A stretch of 64,000 nt of DNA from Variovorax paradoxus (lineage in GTDB: Bacteria > Pseudomonadota > Gammaproteobacteria > Burkholderiales > Burkholderiaceae_C). Shown one piece after another: positions 39,421-48,400 of this stretch. A program made the translations under genes and the position numbers. How positions within the stretch are numbered: the first letter of the stretch is position 1; each line of letters starts with the position of its first letter. The notes beneath the pieces were generated by a model that was not told the origin of the DNA, did not search any database, and saw only the letters and a program-made list of their open reading frames with translations. Where the stretch lies: positions 62,001 to 126,000 of the forward strand of contig NZ_JAGGNV010000004.1 of assembly GCF_018614955.1 (NCBI RefSeq), read 5' to 3'.

Positions 39421-41418
39421 ATGAGCTTGTTCGGTGGCGCGTCGTCACGCGCCTGGCAGCACTGGTGCGACGCGGAATGCGCGCACGCCGAAGACGCCGC
39501 CGTTGCGGCACCGGAGCGTCGGCAATTCCTGCGCACTTCGCTCGGTGTCGCCGCCGGCGGCCTTTCGGGCCTCTGGCTTTCCGGCTGCGCCACCGCCTCG
39601 CCCGCGGCGCCGGCCGACACCGTGGTGCTGAACGCCCGCGTCGCGACCATGGACGCGAAAACACCGCGTGCCCAGGCATTCGCCATCGCGGGCGAGCAGT
39701 TCGCAGCCGTCGGCAGCGACCGCGAGATTTCGCGCTGGGTCGGCCCGCGCACGCGTGTCATCGATGCAGAGGGCCGCTGCATCACGCCGGGCCTCATCGA
39801 CTCGCATGCGCACTTCATCCGCGGCGGGCTCACCTACACGCAGGAGCTGCGCTGGGACGGCGTGCCAACGCTCGCCGACGCGCTGCGCATGCTGCGCGAG
39901 CAGGCGCAGCGCACCCAGCCGCCGCATTGGGTGCAGGTGGTGGGCGGCTTCTCGCCCTACCAGTTCCGCGAGAAGCGGCTGCCGACCCTGAACGAGATCA
40001 ACGCCGCCACCGGCGAGGTGCCCTGCTTCGTCATGAACCTCTACGACCGCGCGTTCCTGAATCGCGCGGCCTTGCGCGTGCTGGGCTGGAACCGCGACAC
40101 GCCGAATCCCTTCGGCAGCACCCTCGAAAAAGACGCCGCCGGCAACCCGACCGGCCTGGTGGTCAACACCACCAGCCTGGGCGGGCTGGTCGCGCTGTTC
40201 GCGCGCGTGCCCAAGCTGTCGGATGCGGACCAGGCGCTGTCGACCGAGCTCTACATGCGCGAGATGAACCGGCTGGGCCTCACCAGCGTGGTCGATGCGG
40301 GCGGCGGCGGGCAGAACTACCCGGAGCACTACGGCGGCATCCAGCAGCTCGCAAGCGAACGCCGGATGACGCTGCGCATCTCCTACAACCTGTTCGCGCA
40401 GCGCCCGGGCCAGGAGATCGACGACTACAAGCTGTGGTCGCAGAAAGTCTCGCCCGGCCAGGGCGACGACTACCTGCGCATGGTGGGCGCCGGCGAATAC
40501 ATCCTGTGGGCCGCGACCGATCCGGCCAACTTCGGCAAGAGCGTCGCGCAGGCGCCCGCCATCATGGAATCGAAGCTGGCCGAGGTGGCGACCTACCTCG
40601 CCGGCAAGGGCTGGCCGATCCGCATGCATGCGAGCTACGACGGCACGGCCGCGCGCATCCTCGACGTGCTCGAGAAGGTGAACCGTGAGGTGCCGCTCAA
40701 GAACCTGCGGTGGGCGCTCGACCATTGCGAAGGCCTGTCGCCGCGCTCGATGGAGCGCGTGGCCGCGATGGGCGGCCGCATCGCGATCCAGAACCGCATG
40801 TCACTCGACGGCGAGGTGTACGCGCAGACCTGGGGCCGCGAGGCCGCGGCCGATGCGCCGCCGATCGGCCGCATGCGCGCCATGGGCCTGCCGGTGGCCT
40901 GCGGCACCGATGCGAGCCGCGCGACCAGCTACAACCCCTGGGTCTCGCTGCATTGGCTGGTGACCGGCAAGACATTGGGCGACACGCGGCTCAACGCCGA
41001 GCGCAACCTGGTGAGCCGCGAGGTCGCGCTGCGCATGTGGACGCTCGAAGGCGCGGCACTGACCGGCGAAGACGATCGCAAGGGCTCGATCGCGCCCGGC
41101 AAGCTGGCGGATTTCGCGGTGCTGTCCGACGACTTCTTCGCGATCAAGGAGGACGACATCAAGGACATCACGGCCGTGCTCACCATGGTCGGCGGCGAGG
41201 TGGTGCACGCGAGCGGACCCTTCGCGGCGCAGGCACCGGCCACCGTCAAGCCGATGCCCGACTGGCTGCCGGTCAATGTCTACGGCGGCTACCAGCACCG
41301 CCGCACCGGCAGCACCGCGTCGCACAGCGCAGGCTGCTGTGGCAGTCCCACAACGGCGCCGATCATCATCGGCGACCAGGGCGCGTGGCGTTACCAGTGC
41401 GGGTGCGCGGCGATCTGA
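39421..41418 (+). CDS. YtcJ-type amidohydrolase, predicted Tat-exported lipoprotein
   Basis: A 665-residue metal-dependent hydrolase. After 31 polar residues comes a twin-arginine signal (RRQFLRTSLGVAAGG) with a lipobox-like LSGC, so export by Tat and lipidation are predicted. The amidohydrolase domain has PGLIDSHAHFIRGG (HxH), IRMHASYDGT, LDHCEGLS and ACGTDASRATSYNP. YtcJ relatives act on N-acyl or amide substrates. The C-terminal tail is rich in cysteine (AGCCGSP, YQCGCAAI), which is unusual. Last gene of the LacI-controlled operon; it may release the aromatic substrate outside the cytoplasm. Confidence 0.87.
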   Translation: MSLFGGASSRAWQHWCDAECAHAEDAAVAAPERRQFLRTSLGVAAGGLSGLWLSGCATASPAAPADTVVLNARVATMDAKTPRAQAFAIAGEQFAAVGSDREISRWVGPRTRVIDAEGRCITPGLIDSHAHFIRGGLTYTQELRWDGVPTLADALRMLREQAQRTQPPHWVQVVGGFSPYQFREKRLPTLNEINAATGEVPCFVMNLYDRAFLNRAALRVLGWNRDTPNPFGSTLEKDAAGNPTGLVVNTTSLGGLVALFARVPKLSDADQALSTELYMREMNRLGLTSVVDAGGGGQNYPEHYGGIQQLASERRMTLRISYNLFAQRPGQEIDDYKLWSQKVSPGQGDDYLRMVGAGEYILWAATDPANFGKSVAQAPAIMESKLAEVATYLAGKGWPIRMHASYDGTAARILDVLEKVNREVPLKNLRWALDHCEGLSPRSMERVAAMGGRIAIQNRMSLDGEVYAQTWGREAAADAPPIGRMRAMGLPVACGTDASRATSYNPWVSLHWLVTGKTLGDTRLNAERNLVSREVALRMWTLEGAALTGEDDRKGSIAPGKLADFAVLSDDFFAIKEDDIKDITAVLTMVGGEVVHASGPFAAQAPATVKPMPDWLPVNVYGGYQHRRTGSTASHSAGCCGSPTTAPIIIGDQGAWRYQCGCAAI

Positions 41419-41440
41419 GCTTTTTGCTCTACCCTTCGCC

Positions 41441-41905
41441 ATGCCCGTTCTTCCCGCCATCCTGCTGTTCCTGCATCTGCTCGCTGCCGCCTTCTGGGTC
41501 GGCGGCATGGCCGCGATGCACTTCGCCGTTCGCCCCGCCGCCGTGGCGACGCTCGAGCCGCCGCTTCGGCTGCCCTTCATGGCGGATACGCTGTCGCGCT
41601 TCTTCGTCGGCGTGGCCATCGCCATCGGCGTCCTGCTCGCCAGCGGTCTCTGGATGGTGATGCTCGCGGGCGGCTTTGCGCGCGTGCACTGGAGCGTGCA
41701 TGCCATGCTCGGCGTCGGGCTGGTGATGATGGCCTTGTTCCTGCACGTCCGCTTCGCGCCCTACCCGCGCCTGCAGCGTGCGGCCGCGGCGCGCGAATGG
41801 CCGGTGGCTGCGGCGAATCTCGGCACCATCCGCAAGCTGGTAGCGCTCAACCTCGCGCTCGGCGTGGCGGTGTTCGCGCTGGCGATCGTCGGGCGTGTGT
41901 TCTGA
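41441..41905 (+). CDS. CopD-like small membrane protein
   Basis: A 154-residue inner-membrane protein with four helices: PAILLFLHLLAAAFWVGGMA, FFVGVAIAIGVLLASGLWMV, HAMLGVGLVMMALFLHVRF and LVALNLALGVAVFALAIVG. Conserved histidines (LHLLAA, VHWSVHAML) resemble the CopD/YqhA copper-resistance or haem-binding four-helix family. It lies 22 bp after the amidohydrolase but has an independent character; function is uncertain. Confidence 0.75.
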   Translation: MPVLPAILLFLHLLAAAFWVGGMAAMHFAVRPAAVATLEPPLRLPFMADTLSRFFVGVAIAIGVLLASGLWMVMLAGGFARVHWSVHAMLGVGLVMMALFLHVRFAPYPRLQRAAAAREWPVAAANLGTIRKLVALNLALGVAVFALAIVGRVF

Positions 41906-41912
41906 AGCACCC

Positions 41913-43043
41913 CTAGGCCAACGGACTCAACTCGTAACTGGTGCTCCGGCCGCCCGAATCGGATTTCTTCAGAACGCCGAGCGCGACGAGTTCGTTGATG
42001 TCGCGCAGCGCGGTATCGGGCGAACACTTCGCGATCGAGGCCCATTTGCTGCTCGTCAGCTTGCCCTCGAAACCGTCGAGCAGGCGATTGACGAGCTTGA
42101 TCTGCCGCTCGTTCAACGGCGTCTCGGCCCAGCGCTGCCAGAAGCGCGACTTGCCCAGCACGGCCGACAGCGATGCCTCCGCGCCCTCGACCGCGCGCAA
42201 CAGGCAGCCCAGGAACCAGGCCAGCCATGGCGTGACGTCCATCGCGCCCTTCTGCGTCCGCTCCAGCATCTCATAGTAGTCCTTGCGTTCTCGCTGGATC
42301 TGGGCCGAGAGGCTGTAGAAGCGCTGGCTCGACCCTTCCGCGCGGGCCAGCGCCATGTCGCCCACGGCACGCGCGATGCGGCCGTTGCCGTCGTCGAAGG
42401 GATGGAGCGTGACGAACCACAGATGGGCCAGGCCCGCGTGGACCAGCGGGTCGCCGCCGCGCGACAGCTCGAACCATTCGAGGAAGCGGGCCATCTCCGC
42501 CTCCACCCGTTGCGCGGGCGGCGCCTCGAAGTGCAGCTTGCGCCGCCCCACAGGACCGGACACCACCTGCATCGGCCCTGAGGCATCGTCTCTCCATGCG
42601 CCGGTACGGATCGGCGAAACGCCGCTGTAGCCGGTCGGGAAAAGCGCGGCATGCCAACCGAACAGGCGCTCGCGCGTCAGGGGCTGGGCATGCACGCCGG
42701 TGGCGTCGAGCACCATCTCCACCACGCCGTCGACGTTCCGGTCGGCCGGCGCCAGCGCGCCGATGTCCAGGCCCAGCCGGCGCGCGATGGACGAACGCAC
42801 GGTCTCGGGGTTGAGCTGCTCGCCTTCGATCTCGCTCGTCTTGAGCACGTCGTCGGTCAGCACCCGCAGGGTGGCCGCGTCCCGCTGCGGCATGCCCATG
42901 GCCGTCATCCGCCCGAGCAGATGGCCTTGGGCGCCGTGGACTGCAGCGAGCGGCGCGGCGAGGCGGGACAGGTCGTAGCGCAGGCGCGGCCAGCTGGGGT
43001 GCTGCCAGATATAGACGCCTGCTTCACTATCTCCGCTGTTCAT
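41913..43043 (-). CDS. Fic-domain AMP-transferase with N-terminal DUF4172 and C-terminal winged helix
   Basis: A 376-residue Fic protein. The N-terminal DUF4172-like part begins YIWQHPSWPRLRYD. An inhibitory helix motif TSEIEG (residues 69-74) fits [S/T]xxxE[G/N] of class II Fic proteins. The active-site motif HPFDDGNGRIAR lies near residue 210. A winged-helix DNA-binding end contains SSKWASIAKCSPDTALRDIN and LKKSDSGGRS. Such proteins transfer AMP (or other NMP) to target hydroxyls and are held inactive by the Glu of the helix. No antitoxin gene is adjacent. The promoter carries five copies of TCTCCGC (43030-43126), a possible autoregulatory site. Confidence 0.92.
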   Translation of the reverse strand: MNSGDSEAGVYIWQHPSWPRLRYDLSRLAAPLAAVHGAQGHLLGRMTAMGMPQRDAATLRVLTDDVLKTSEIEGEQLNPETVRSSIARRLGLDIGALAPADRNVDGVVEMVLDATGVHAQPLTRERLFGWHAALFPTGYSGVSPIRTGAWRDDASGPMQVVSGPVGRRKLHFEAPPAQRVEAEMARFLEWFELSRGGDPLVHAGLAHLWFVTLHPFDDGNGRIARAVGDMALARAEGSSQRFYSLSAQIQRERKDYYEMLERTQKGAMDVTPWLAWFLGCLLRAVEGAEASLSAVLGKSRFWQRWAETPLNERQIKLVNRLLDGFEGKLTSSKWASIAKCSPDTALRDINELVALGVLKKSDSGGRSTSYELSPLA

Positions 43044-43126
43044 GCGGAGATTGTGCGCCCTATTCTCCGCAAATGCCGCATGATTTACCGCAAAATATGC
43101 GGAGAATAGGCTCCGTAATCTCCGCA
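43030..43126. promoter_or_regulatory. Array of five TCTCCGC motifs in alternating orientation before fic
   Basis: TCTCCGC or its complement occurs at 43030 (+), 43044 (-), 43064 (+), 43098 (-) and 43119 (+). They build nested inverted repeats: a 13-base pair of arms CCTATTCTCCGCA (43059-43071) and TGCGGAGAATAGG (43098-43110), and an outer 10-base pair TGCGGAGATT (43043-43052) and AATCTCCGCA (43117-43126). The array spans the fic start codon and the whole fic/DUF4010 gap. It looks like a multi-site operator. Confidence 0.78.
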
Positions 43127-43155
43127 CGCAGACGCAGACGCGTGCGCCGAGAACC

Positions 43156-44412
43156 TCAGCGGACCACGGTCCACCAGGCTGCGGCCCAGGCGAGCCCGAG
43201 GCTGGTGATGAGCGCGGCCGAGACGCGCAGCGCATAGCTGAGGCCGCCGGCGATGGCGGCCACCGTGCAGCGCGTCAGCGTGTTGGCGCTGACCGCCAGG
43301 CAGACGCCGAGCACGAAACGCTCAGCCTGCAAGGCGCCGGCCGCATGCAGCGAGGCCAGGGACGCCACGGGCGCATGCGCGTCCGCCAAGGCGGCGAGTG
43401 CGACGCTTACGCCGAGCCCGGCATCGCCGAAGCGGCGCTGCGCGCTGCCTACCAGCACTGCGACCACGGCCAGCATCGCGGCGACTGCGAGCGCTTCGCG
43501 CGGGCGCAGCGCGCTGCCCTTTCTCTCCGGCTGCCCGGCGTCACCCGCCGACCGATGCGACCAGACCGGCAGCAGGCCGACGACCGCCGCGCCGAGCGCA
43601 CCGGCGAGTGCGGCCGGCAGCAGCGCAACGGCGGCGGCGGGCGACAGGGCAACGCTCATCAGCAAGGCCTGCACCCATGTCGCCACCGCCGACAGCGCAG
43701 CGCCCGATGCCAGAACCGGCGTCTGTGCGGGCTGCGCGCGGGCCCGGCTGCCGAACGACGCCACGGTCGCGGTGCTCGAGACGAATCCCGACAACAGGCC
43801 GGACACCAGCAAGCCGGCGCGCGCGCCGAGCCAGCGCAGCGCCAGCTGCCCGACGGCCTGGATGCCCATGATCAGCAGCACCAGCGCCGCGAGCGGCCGC
43901 GGCTCGATGCCGCCGAGCGCCGCGATCGGCTGCGACGGGATCAACGGCAGCGCGATCAGCGCGAGCGCAGCCAGCAGGATCGCGTCATGGACTTCCTGCT
44001 GGCTCAGCCATTGCGTTGCGAAACGGTGCAGCCGCGTGCGCGCCACCAGCAGCAGCGCAAGACCGGCCCCGCAGGCGCCCCCCAGCGCCGGCGACAGCAC
44101 CGACTGCACGCCGATCAGATAGGTTGCGAACAGCGCCACCTCGGTCGTCAGCCCCGGATCGCGCGAGCGGCTCTTCCAGTAGGAGAGCGCGCCGAGCACT
44201 CCGACCAGCGCCGCACCCACGACGACCAGACCCGGCACCGGCAGCAGTTGCGCGAGCGCGCCGGCCACCGACGCCAGCGCGAAGGTGCGCAGGCCCGCGG
44301 CCGCCCGGTCCGCACCGCGGCCCTTGCGGCGCTCGCGTTCGATGCCGATCAGAAGGCCCGCGCCCAATGCGACGGCCAAGCCGACGATCGCATCCTGCGT
44401 GGGGCCGTTCAC
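43156..44412 (-). CDS. MgtC-like/DUF4010 membrane protein
   Basis: A 418-residue polytopic membrane protein. The N-terminus has the MgtC/SapB-like start AVALGAGLLIGIERERRKG and LRTFALASVAGAL; the C-terminal part is DUF4010, with GLLSGFVSSTATVASFGSRA. Around twelve hydrophobic helices are visible. Transport function and substrate are unknown. The start is GTG 44412, 7 bp after the CaiB stop on the same strand, so it is possibly the last gene of the gcdH transcript; it ends 112 bp before fic. Confidence 0.85.
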   Translation of the reverse strand: MNGPTQDAIVGLAVALGAGLLIGIERERRKGRGADRAAAGLRTFALASVAGALAQLLPVPGLVVVGAALVGVLGALSYWKSRSRDPGLTTEVALFATYLIGVQSVLSPALGGACGAGLALLLVARTRLHRFATQWLSQQEVHDAILLAALALIALPLIPSQPIAALGGIEPRPLAALVLLIMGIQAVGQLALRWLGARAGLLVSGLLSGFVSSTATVASFGSRARAQPAQTPVLASGAALSAVATWVQALLMSVALSPAAAVALLPAALAGALGAAVVGLLPVWSHRSAGDAGQPERKGSALRPREALAVAAMLAVVAVLVGSAQRRFGDAGLGVSVALAALADAHAPVASLASLHAAGALQAERFVLGVCLAVSANTLTRCTVAAIAGGLSYALRVSAALITSLGLAWAAAWWTVVR

Positions 44413-44419
44413 GCTGCCC

Positions 44420-45652
44420 CTAGACCACGCCCGCTTCGCGCAGCGCGGCGCGCTGCCTTTCGTCGATGCCCAGTTCGGCCAGCACCTCGTCGGTGTGCTG
44501 GCCCAGTGCCGGCGGCGCGTGCCGCAGCACCGGCGGCGTGCTTTGAAGGCGCAGCGGGCTCGCGACGCCGACGATGTGGTCGATGCCGTCGCCGGCCTGG
44601 CGCGGCATCGACACCGCGAGGCCGCGCGCCTTGACCTGCTCGTCCTCGAAGGCCTGCGCGATGTCGTTGATCGGGCCGCAGGGCACGGCCTTGTCCTCGA
44701 GCAGCGCGATCCATTCGGCGGTGGTGCGCGTGCGCGTGACGGCCTCCATCTGCGGGATCAGCACTTCGCGATGGCGCACGCGCAGCGTGTTGGTCGCGAA
44801 GCGCGGATCGCTCGCCCAGTCGGCATGGCCGGCCGCCTCGCAGAAGCGCGCGAACTGGCCGTTGTTGCCGATGGCCAGCAGCATCGCGCCGTCCTTCGTG
44901 TGGAAGTCCTGGTAGGGCGCCAGGCTCGGGTGGCTGTTGCCCTGGCGCCGCGGCGCGACACCGGTGTTGAGAAAGGCGCTGGCCTGGTTGGCGAGGATGG
45001 CCATGCCGACGTCGAGCAGCGCCATGTCGATGTGCTGGCCTTCGCCCGTGCGATGCCGCACCTCGAGCGCGGCCAGGATGGCGCTCGACGCGTAGACGCC
45101 GGTGAACAGGTCGGTGAGCGCCACGCCCACGCGCAGCGGGCCGCCGCCGGGCACGTCGTCGGGCCGGCCGGTGATGCTCATCATGCCGCTGGTGGCCTGG
45201 ATCATCAGGTCGTAGCCGGCGCGCGAGGCATGCGGGCCGTCGTGGCCGAAGCCGGTCACGCTGCAGTAGATGAGCCGCGGATTGGCCGCGCGCAGGCTTT
45301 CGTGGTCGAGGCCGTACTGCTTCAGGCCGCCGGTCTTGAAGTTCTCCACCACGATGTCGCTCTGCGCGGCCATCTTCTTCAAGAGCGCCTGGCCCTCGAG
45401 CGAGGCCATGTCGATGGTGACCGAGCGCTTGTTGCGGTTGCAGGCGGTGAAGTAGGTGGCCTGGTCGGTGTCGCGGCCGTGCGCGTCCTTCAGGAAGGGC
45501 GGGCCCCAGGTGCGCGTGTCGTCGCCGACGCCGGGGCGTTCGATCTTGACGACGTCGGCCCCAAGGTCGGCGAGGATCTGGGTGCACCACGGGCCGGCGA
45601 GCACGCGGGAGAGGTCGAGAACCTTGATGCCGTCGAGTGCTGCGGCGGCCAT
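44420..45652 (-). CDS. CaiB/BaiF-family CoA transferase, likely glutarate CoA-transferase
   Basis: A 410-residue type III CoA transferase. Motifs include IKVLDLSRVLAGPWCTQILA, LGADVVKIERPGVGDDTR, DIVVENFKTGGLKQYGLD and the catalytic Asp region AGYDLMIQATSGMMSITG. It lies one base after gcdH on the same strand. The human family member SUGCT transfers CoA from succinyl-CoA to glutarate, so making glutaryl-CoA for the adjacent dehydrogenase is the natural inference. Confidence 0.9.
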   Translation of the reverse strand: MAAAALDGIKVLDLSRVLAGPWCTQILADLGADVVKIERPGVGDDTRTWGPPFLKDAHGRDTDQATYFTACNRNKRSVTIDMASLEGQALLKKMAAQSDIVVENFKTGGLKQYGLDHESLRAANPRLIYCSVTGFGHDGPHASRAGYDLMIQATSGMMSITGRPDDVPGGGPLRVGVALTDLFTGVYASSAILAALEVRHRTGEGQHIDMALLDVGMAILANQASAFLNTGVAPRRQGNSHPSLAPYQDFHTKDGAMLLAIGNNGQFARFCEAAGHADWASDPRFATNTLRVRHREVLIPQMEAVTRTRTTAEWIALLEDKAVPCGPINDIAQAFEDEQVKARGLAVSMPRQAGDGIDHIVGVASPLRLQSTPPVLRHAPPALGQHTDEVLAELGIDERQRAALREAGVV

Positions 45653-45653
45653 G

Positions 45654-46850
45654 TCAGTTGGCGAAAGCGGCGATGCCGGTCTGGGCGCGACCCAGGATCA
45701 GCGCATGGATGTCGTGCGTGCCTTCGTAGGTGTTGACCACTTCGAGGTTGACCAGGTGCCGCGCCACGCCGAACTCGTCGCTGATGCCGTTGCCGCCCAT
45801 CATGTCGCGGGCGAGCCGGGCGATGTCGAGCGCCTTGCCGCAGGAGTTGCGCTTGAGCAGCGAGGTGACCTCGACCGAGGCCGTGCCCTCGTCCTTCATG
45901 CGGCCCAGGCGCAGACAGCCCTGCAGGCCCAGCGTGATCTCGGTCTGCATGTCGGCCAGCTTCTTCTGGATCAGCTGGTTGGCCGCGAGCGGGCGGCCGA
46001 ACTGCTTGCGGTCCAGCGTGTACTGGCGTGCGCGGTGCCAGCAGTCTTCGGCGGCGCCGAGCGCGCCCCAGGAGATGCCGTAGCGCGCGCTGTTGAGGCA
46101 GGTGAAGGGACCCTTCAGACCCTGCACTTCGGGGAACGCGTTCTCTTCGGGGCAGAACACGTTGTCCATCACGATCTCGCCGGTGATGCTGGCGCGCAGG
46201 CCGACCTTGCCGTGGATCGTCGGGGCGGAGAGGCCCTTGGCGCCCTTCTCGAGCACGAAGCCGCGGATCGGCCCGACCGTGCCGCTCTCGCTCACTTCCT
46301 TGGCCCAGACCACGAACACGTCGGCGATAGGGCTGTTGCTGATCCACATCTTGGCGCCGGTGAGCGAGTAGCCGCCGGCCACCTTCTTGGCGCGCGTGAC
46401 CATGCTGCCGGGGTCGGAGCCGTGGTCGGGTTCGGTCAGGCCGAAGCAGCCGATCCATTCGCCGGTGGCGAGCTTGGGCAGGTACTTCTGCTTCTGCGCC
46501 TCGGTGCCGAACTCGTTGATGGGCACCATCACCAGCGAGCTCTGCACGCTGGCCATCGAGCGGTAGCCTGAATCGACGCGCTCGACCTCGCGCGCGATCA
46601 GGCCGTAGCAGACGTAGTTGAGGCCGGGGCCGCCGTACTGCTCGGGGATCGTCGGGCCCAAGAGGCCCAGCGCACCCATTTCGCGAAAGATGGCGGGATC
46701 GGTCTCGCCGGTGCGGAAGGCGTCGAGCACGCGGGGCGCGAGGCGTTCCTGGCAATAGGCATTGGCGGCATCGCGCACCATGCGTTCGTCGGCGGTGAGC
46801 TGCTGGTCGAGCAGAAGGGGATCTTCCCAGTGAAAGGCGGCGTGGGCCAT
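45654..46850 (-). CDS. gcdH: Glutaryl-CoA dehydrogenase
   Basis: A 398-residue acyl-CoA dehydrogenase that converts glutaryl-CoA to crotonyl-CoA and CO2, in lysine, tryptophan and glutarate breakdown. The catalytic glutamate is in [31 protein letters not shown] and [16 protein letters not shown] form the FAD and substrate sites, and the Arg of [13 protein letters not shown] matches the glutaryl-specific position. I chose ATG 46850 ([15 protein letters not shown]); the frame upstream lacks family character. It is divergent from a LysR gene (47023), the likely glutarate sensor. Confidence 0.95.
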   Translation of the reverse strand: MAHAAFHWEDPLLLDQQLTADERMVRDAANAYCQERLAPRVLDAFRTGETDPAIFREMGALGLLGPTIPEQYGGPGLNYVCYGLIAREVERVDSGYRSMASVQSSLVMVPINEFGTEAQKQKYLPKLATGEWIGCFGLTEPDHGSDPGSMVTRAKKVAGGYSLTGAKMWISNSPIADVFVVWAKEVSESGTVGPIRGFVLEKGAKGLSAPTIHGKVGLRASITGEIVMDNVFCPEENAFPEVQGLKGPFTCLNSARYGISWGALGAAEDCWHRARQYTLDRKQFGRPLAANQLIQKKLADMQTEITLGLQGCLRLGRMKDEGTASVEVTSLLKRNSCGKALDIARLARDMMGGNGISDEFGVARHLVNLEVVNTYEGTHDIHALILGRAQTGIAAFAN

Positions 46851-47022
46851 GTGTGGTCTCCGGTATAGGGGCTTGAGGTTGACCCGATCGTAAGCGCGCG
46901 GCATGGCGAGCGCAAACGAGGATTCCACACCCAGTTATGCGTTCTGCTCACTTCATAGCACAATGCCGGAACGTCTTGCCATTGGCAGCGCCGTTGCTTC
47001 AACTATGTAGCACCCGCATACC

Positions 47023-47994
47023 ATGCGTCGAAAAATCCCCTCCACCCAGGCCCTGATCTGCTTCGAGGCCGCCGCGCGTCACGAGAGCTACACGCGCGCC
47101 GCGCAGGAGCTCGCGCTCACGCAGAGCGCGGTGTCGCGCCAGATCACGGCGCTGGAGGACTTCCTGGGCATGGCGCTGTTCCGCCGCACGCGCCACGGCG
47201 TCGCCCTGACACCCGGCGGCGCCGACTACGCGCGCCAGATCGCGCGCCAGCTCGACACCATGGAGCGCGACACGCTCGACGCGATGGCGCGCCAGGGCCT
47301 GGGCGGCTCGCTCCAGCTTGCGGCGGTGCCGACCTTCGCCACGCGCTGGCTGATCCCGCGGCTGCCCGGCTTCGCCGCCCTGCATCCCGACATCACGGTG
47401 CACATCGAAACGCGCACCCGCCCCTTTCTCTTCAACGACACCCCCTTCGATGCCGCGCTCTACGCGGGCACCAGCGCGCAGACCGCCAACTGGGCCGGCA
47501 CGCAATCGACTCTTCTGCTGCACGAGGACGTGGTGCCGGTGTGCAGCCCGGCGCTGATGGCGCCGCGCAAGCAGCTCTCGCCGGCGGCGGTCGCGCGGCT
47601 GCCGCTCCTGCAGCAGAGCACCCGGCCCGACGGCTGGCACCAGTGGTTCGACGCGCAGGGGGTGGATGCGCCGCGCGCGCGCAGCGGGCCGCGCTACGAG
47701 CTGTTCTCGATGCTGGCGATCGCTGCCGCGCACGGCCTCGGCATGGCGCTGATGCCGCGCATGCTGATCGAGCCCGAGCTGGCGCGCGGCGAGCTGGTCG
47801 TGGCCTGCAACCGGCCGCTGCGCGCGGAGCGCGGCTACTTTCTGGTGACGCCCGCGACGCACGACGAGCGCCCGGCGCTCGGGTTCTTTCGCCAGTGGCT
47901 GGTCGCGCAGTGCGCGGCCGCCGATCAGGCCGGCAAGGCCAGCAGGCGCCCCGACAAGGGCGCGCTCGCCAGCGTGTCCAGTGCCACGCCCTGA
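47023..47994 (+). CDS. LysR-family regulator of the GcvA type, next to gcdH
   Basis: A 323-residue LysR protein. The helix-turn-helix is ICFEAAARHESYTRAAQELA and TQSAVSRQITALEDFLG; the effector domain includes LAAVPTFATRWLIPRLPGF, typical of GcvA-like members. It is divergent from gcdH across 172 bp and probably activates gcdH and the CoA transferase with glutarate or glutaryl-CoA. Such gcdH-linked regulators are sometimes named GcdR, but I have not assigned the symbol. Confidence 0.9.
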   Translation: MRRKIPSTQALICFEAAARHESYTRAAQELALTQSAVSRQITALEDFLGMALFRRTRHGVALTPGGADYARQIARQLDTMERDTLDAMARQGLGGSLQLAAVPTFATRWLIPRLPGFAALHPDITVHIETRTRPFLFNDTPFDAALYAGTSAQTANWAGTQSTLLLHEDVVPVCSPALMAPRKQLSPAAVARLPLLQQSTRPDGWHQWFDAQGVDAPRARSGPRYELFSMLAIAAAHGLGMALMPRMLIEPELARGELVVACNRPLRAERGYFLVTPATHDERPALGFFRQWLVAQCAAADQAGKASRRPDKGALASVSSATP

Positions 47995-48141
47995 CGCGCG
48001 GTCGTGATGGAGAGCTGCTGGGCATCCGGCCCGCCGCTGGTGGATTTCGACTATGCGGGTCGGAGCTATCACCTGAAGAGCGAATAAGGAAGAGAATCGC
48101 GTCCCGGGTCCCCGAGTCCCGATTCAGGATGGAGACGCGCG

Positions 48142-48306
48142 ATGCCTACCTACCAGTACCGTTGCCAGAAATGCGGCGAGGTGTTCGAGCACGCCGAACA
48201 TGTTGCCGAGCATGCCACCGTCCATTTGCGCTGCCCCAAATGCGGCAGCGAGGCAGTCCAGCCGCAGCCGACACAATTCTTTGCCAGGACATCCAAGAAG
48301 AGCTAG
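48142..48306 (+). CDS. FmdB-like zinc ribbon protein, 54 residues
   Basis: A short open frame from ATG 48142 to TAG 48306, after a GGAG ribosome site. The protein begins MPTYQYRCQKCGEVFEHAEH and carries a second pair LRCPKCGSEAV, so two CxxC knuckles form a zinc ribbon of the FmdB type. It lies on the strand of the peroxiredoxin gene 94 bp downstream. Such ribbons often bind partner proteins; the partner here is unknown. Confidence 0.83.
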   Translation: MPTYQYRCQKCGEVFEHAEHVAEHATVHLRCPKCGSEAVQPQPTQFFARTSKKS

Positions 48307-48400
48307 GCATCCGGCCCGGCGCTCTTCTATGCTTTGAGGCTTGCCGCATCGTCGGCAGCACGCGTTTGTTGTAGGTCAATCTCTTTTTCGAGGAGCGAAC

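Noticed and set aside
48007..48087. A 26-residue frame after the LysR stop (MESCWASGPPLVDFDYAGRS...)
   Set aside because: Too short, without ribosome site; a similar GGCATCCGGCCCG string recurs at 48307 but this could be chance.
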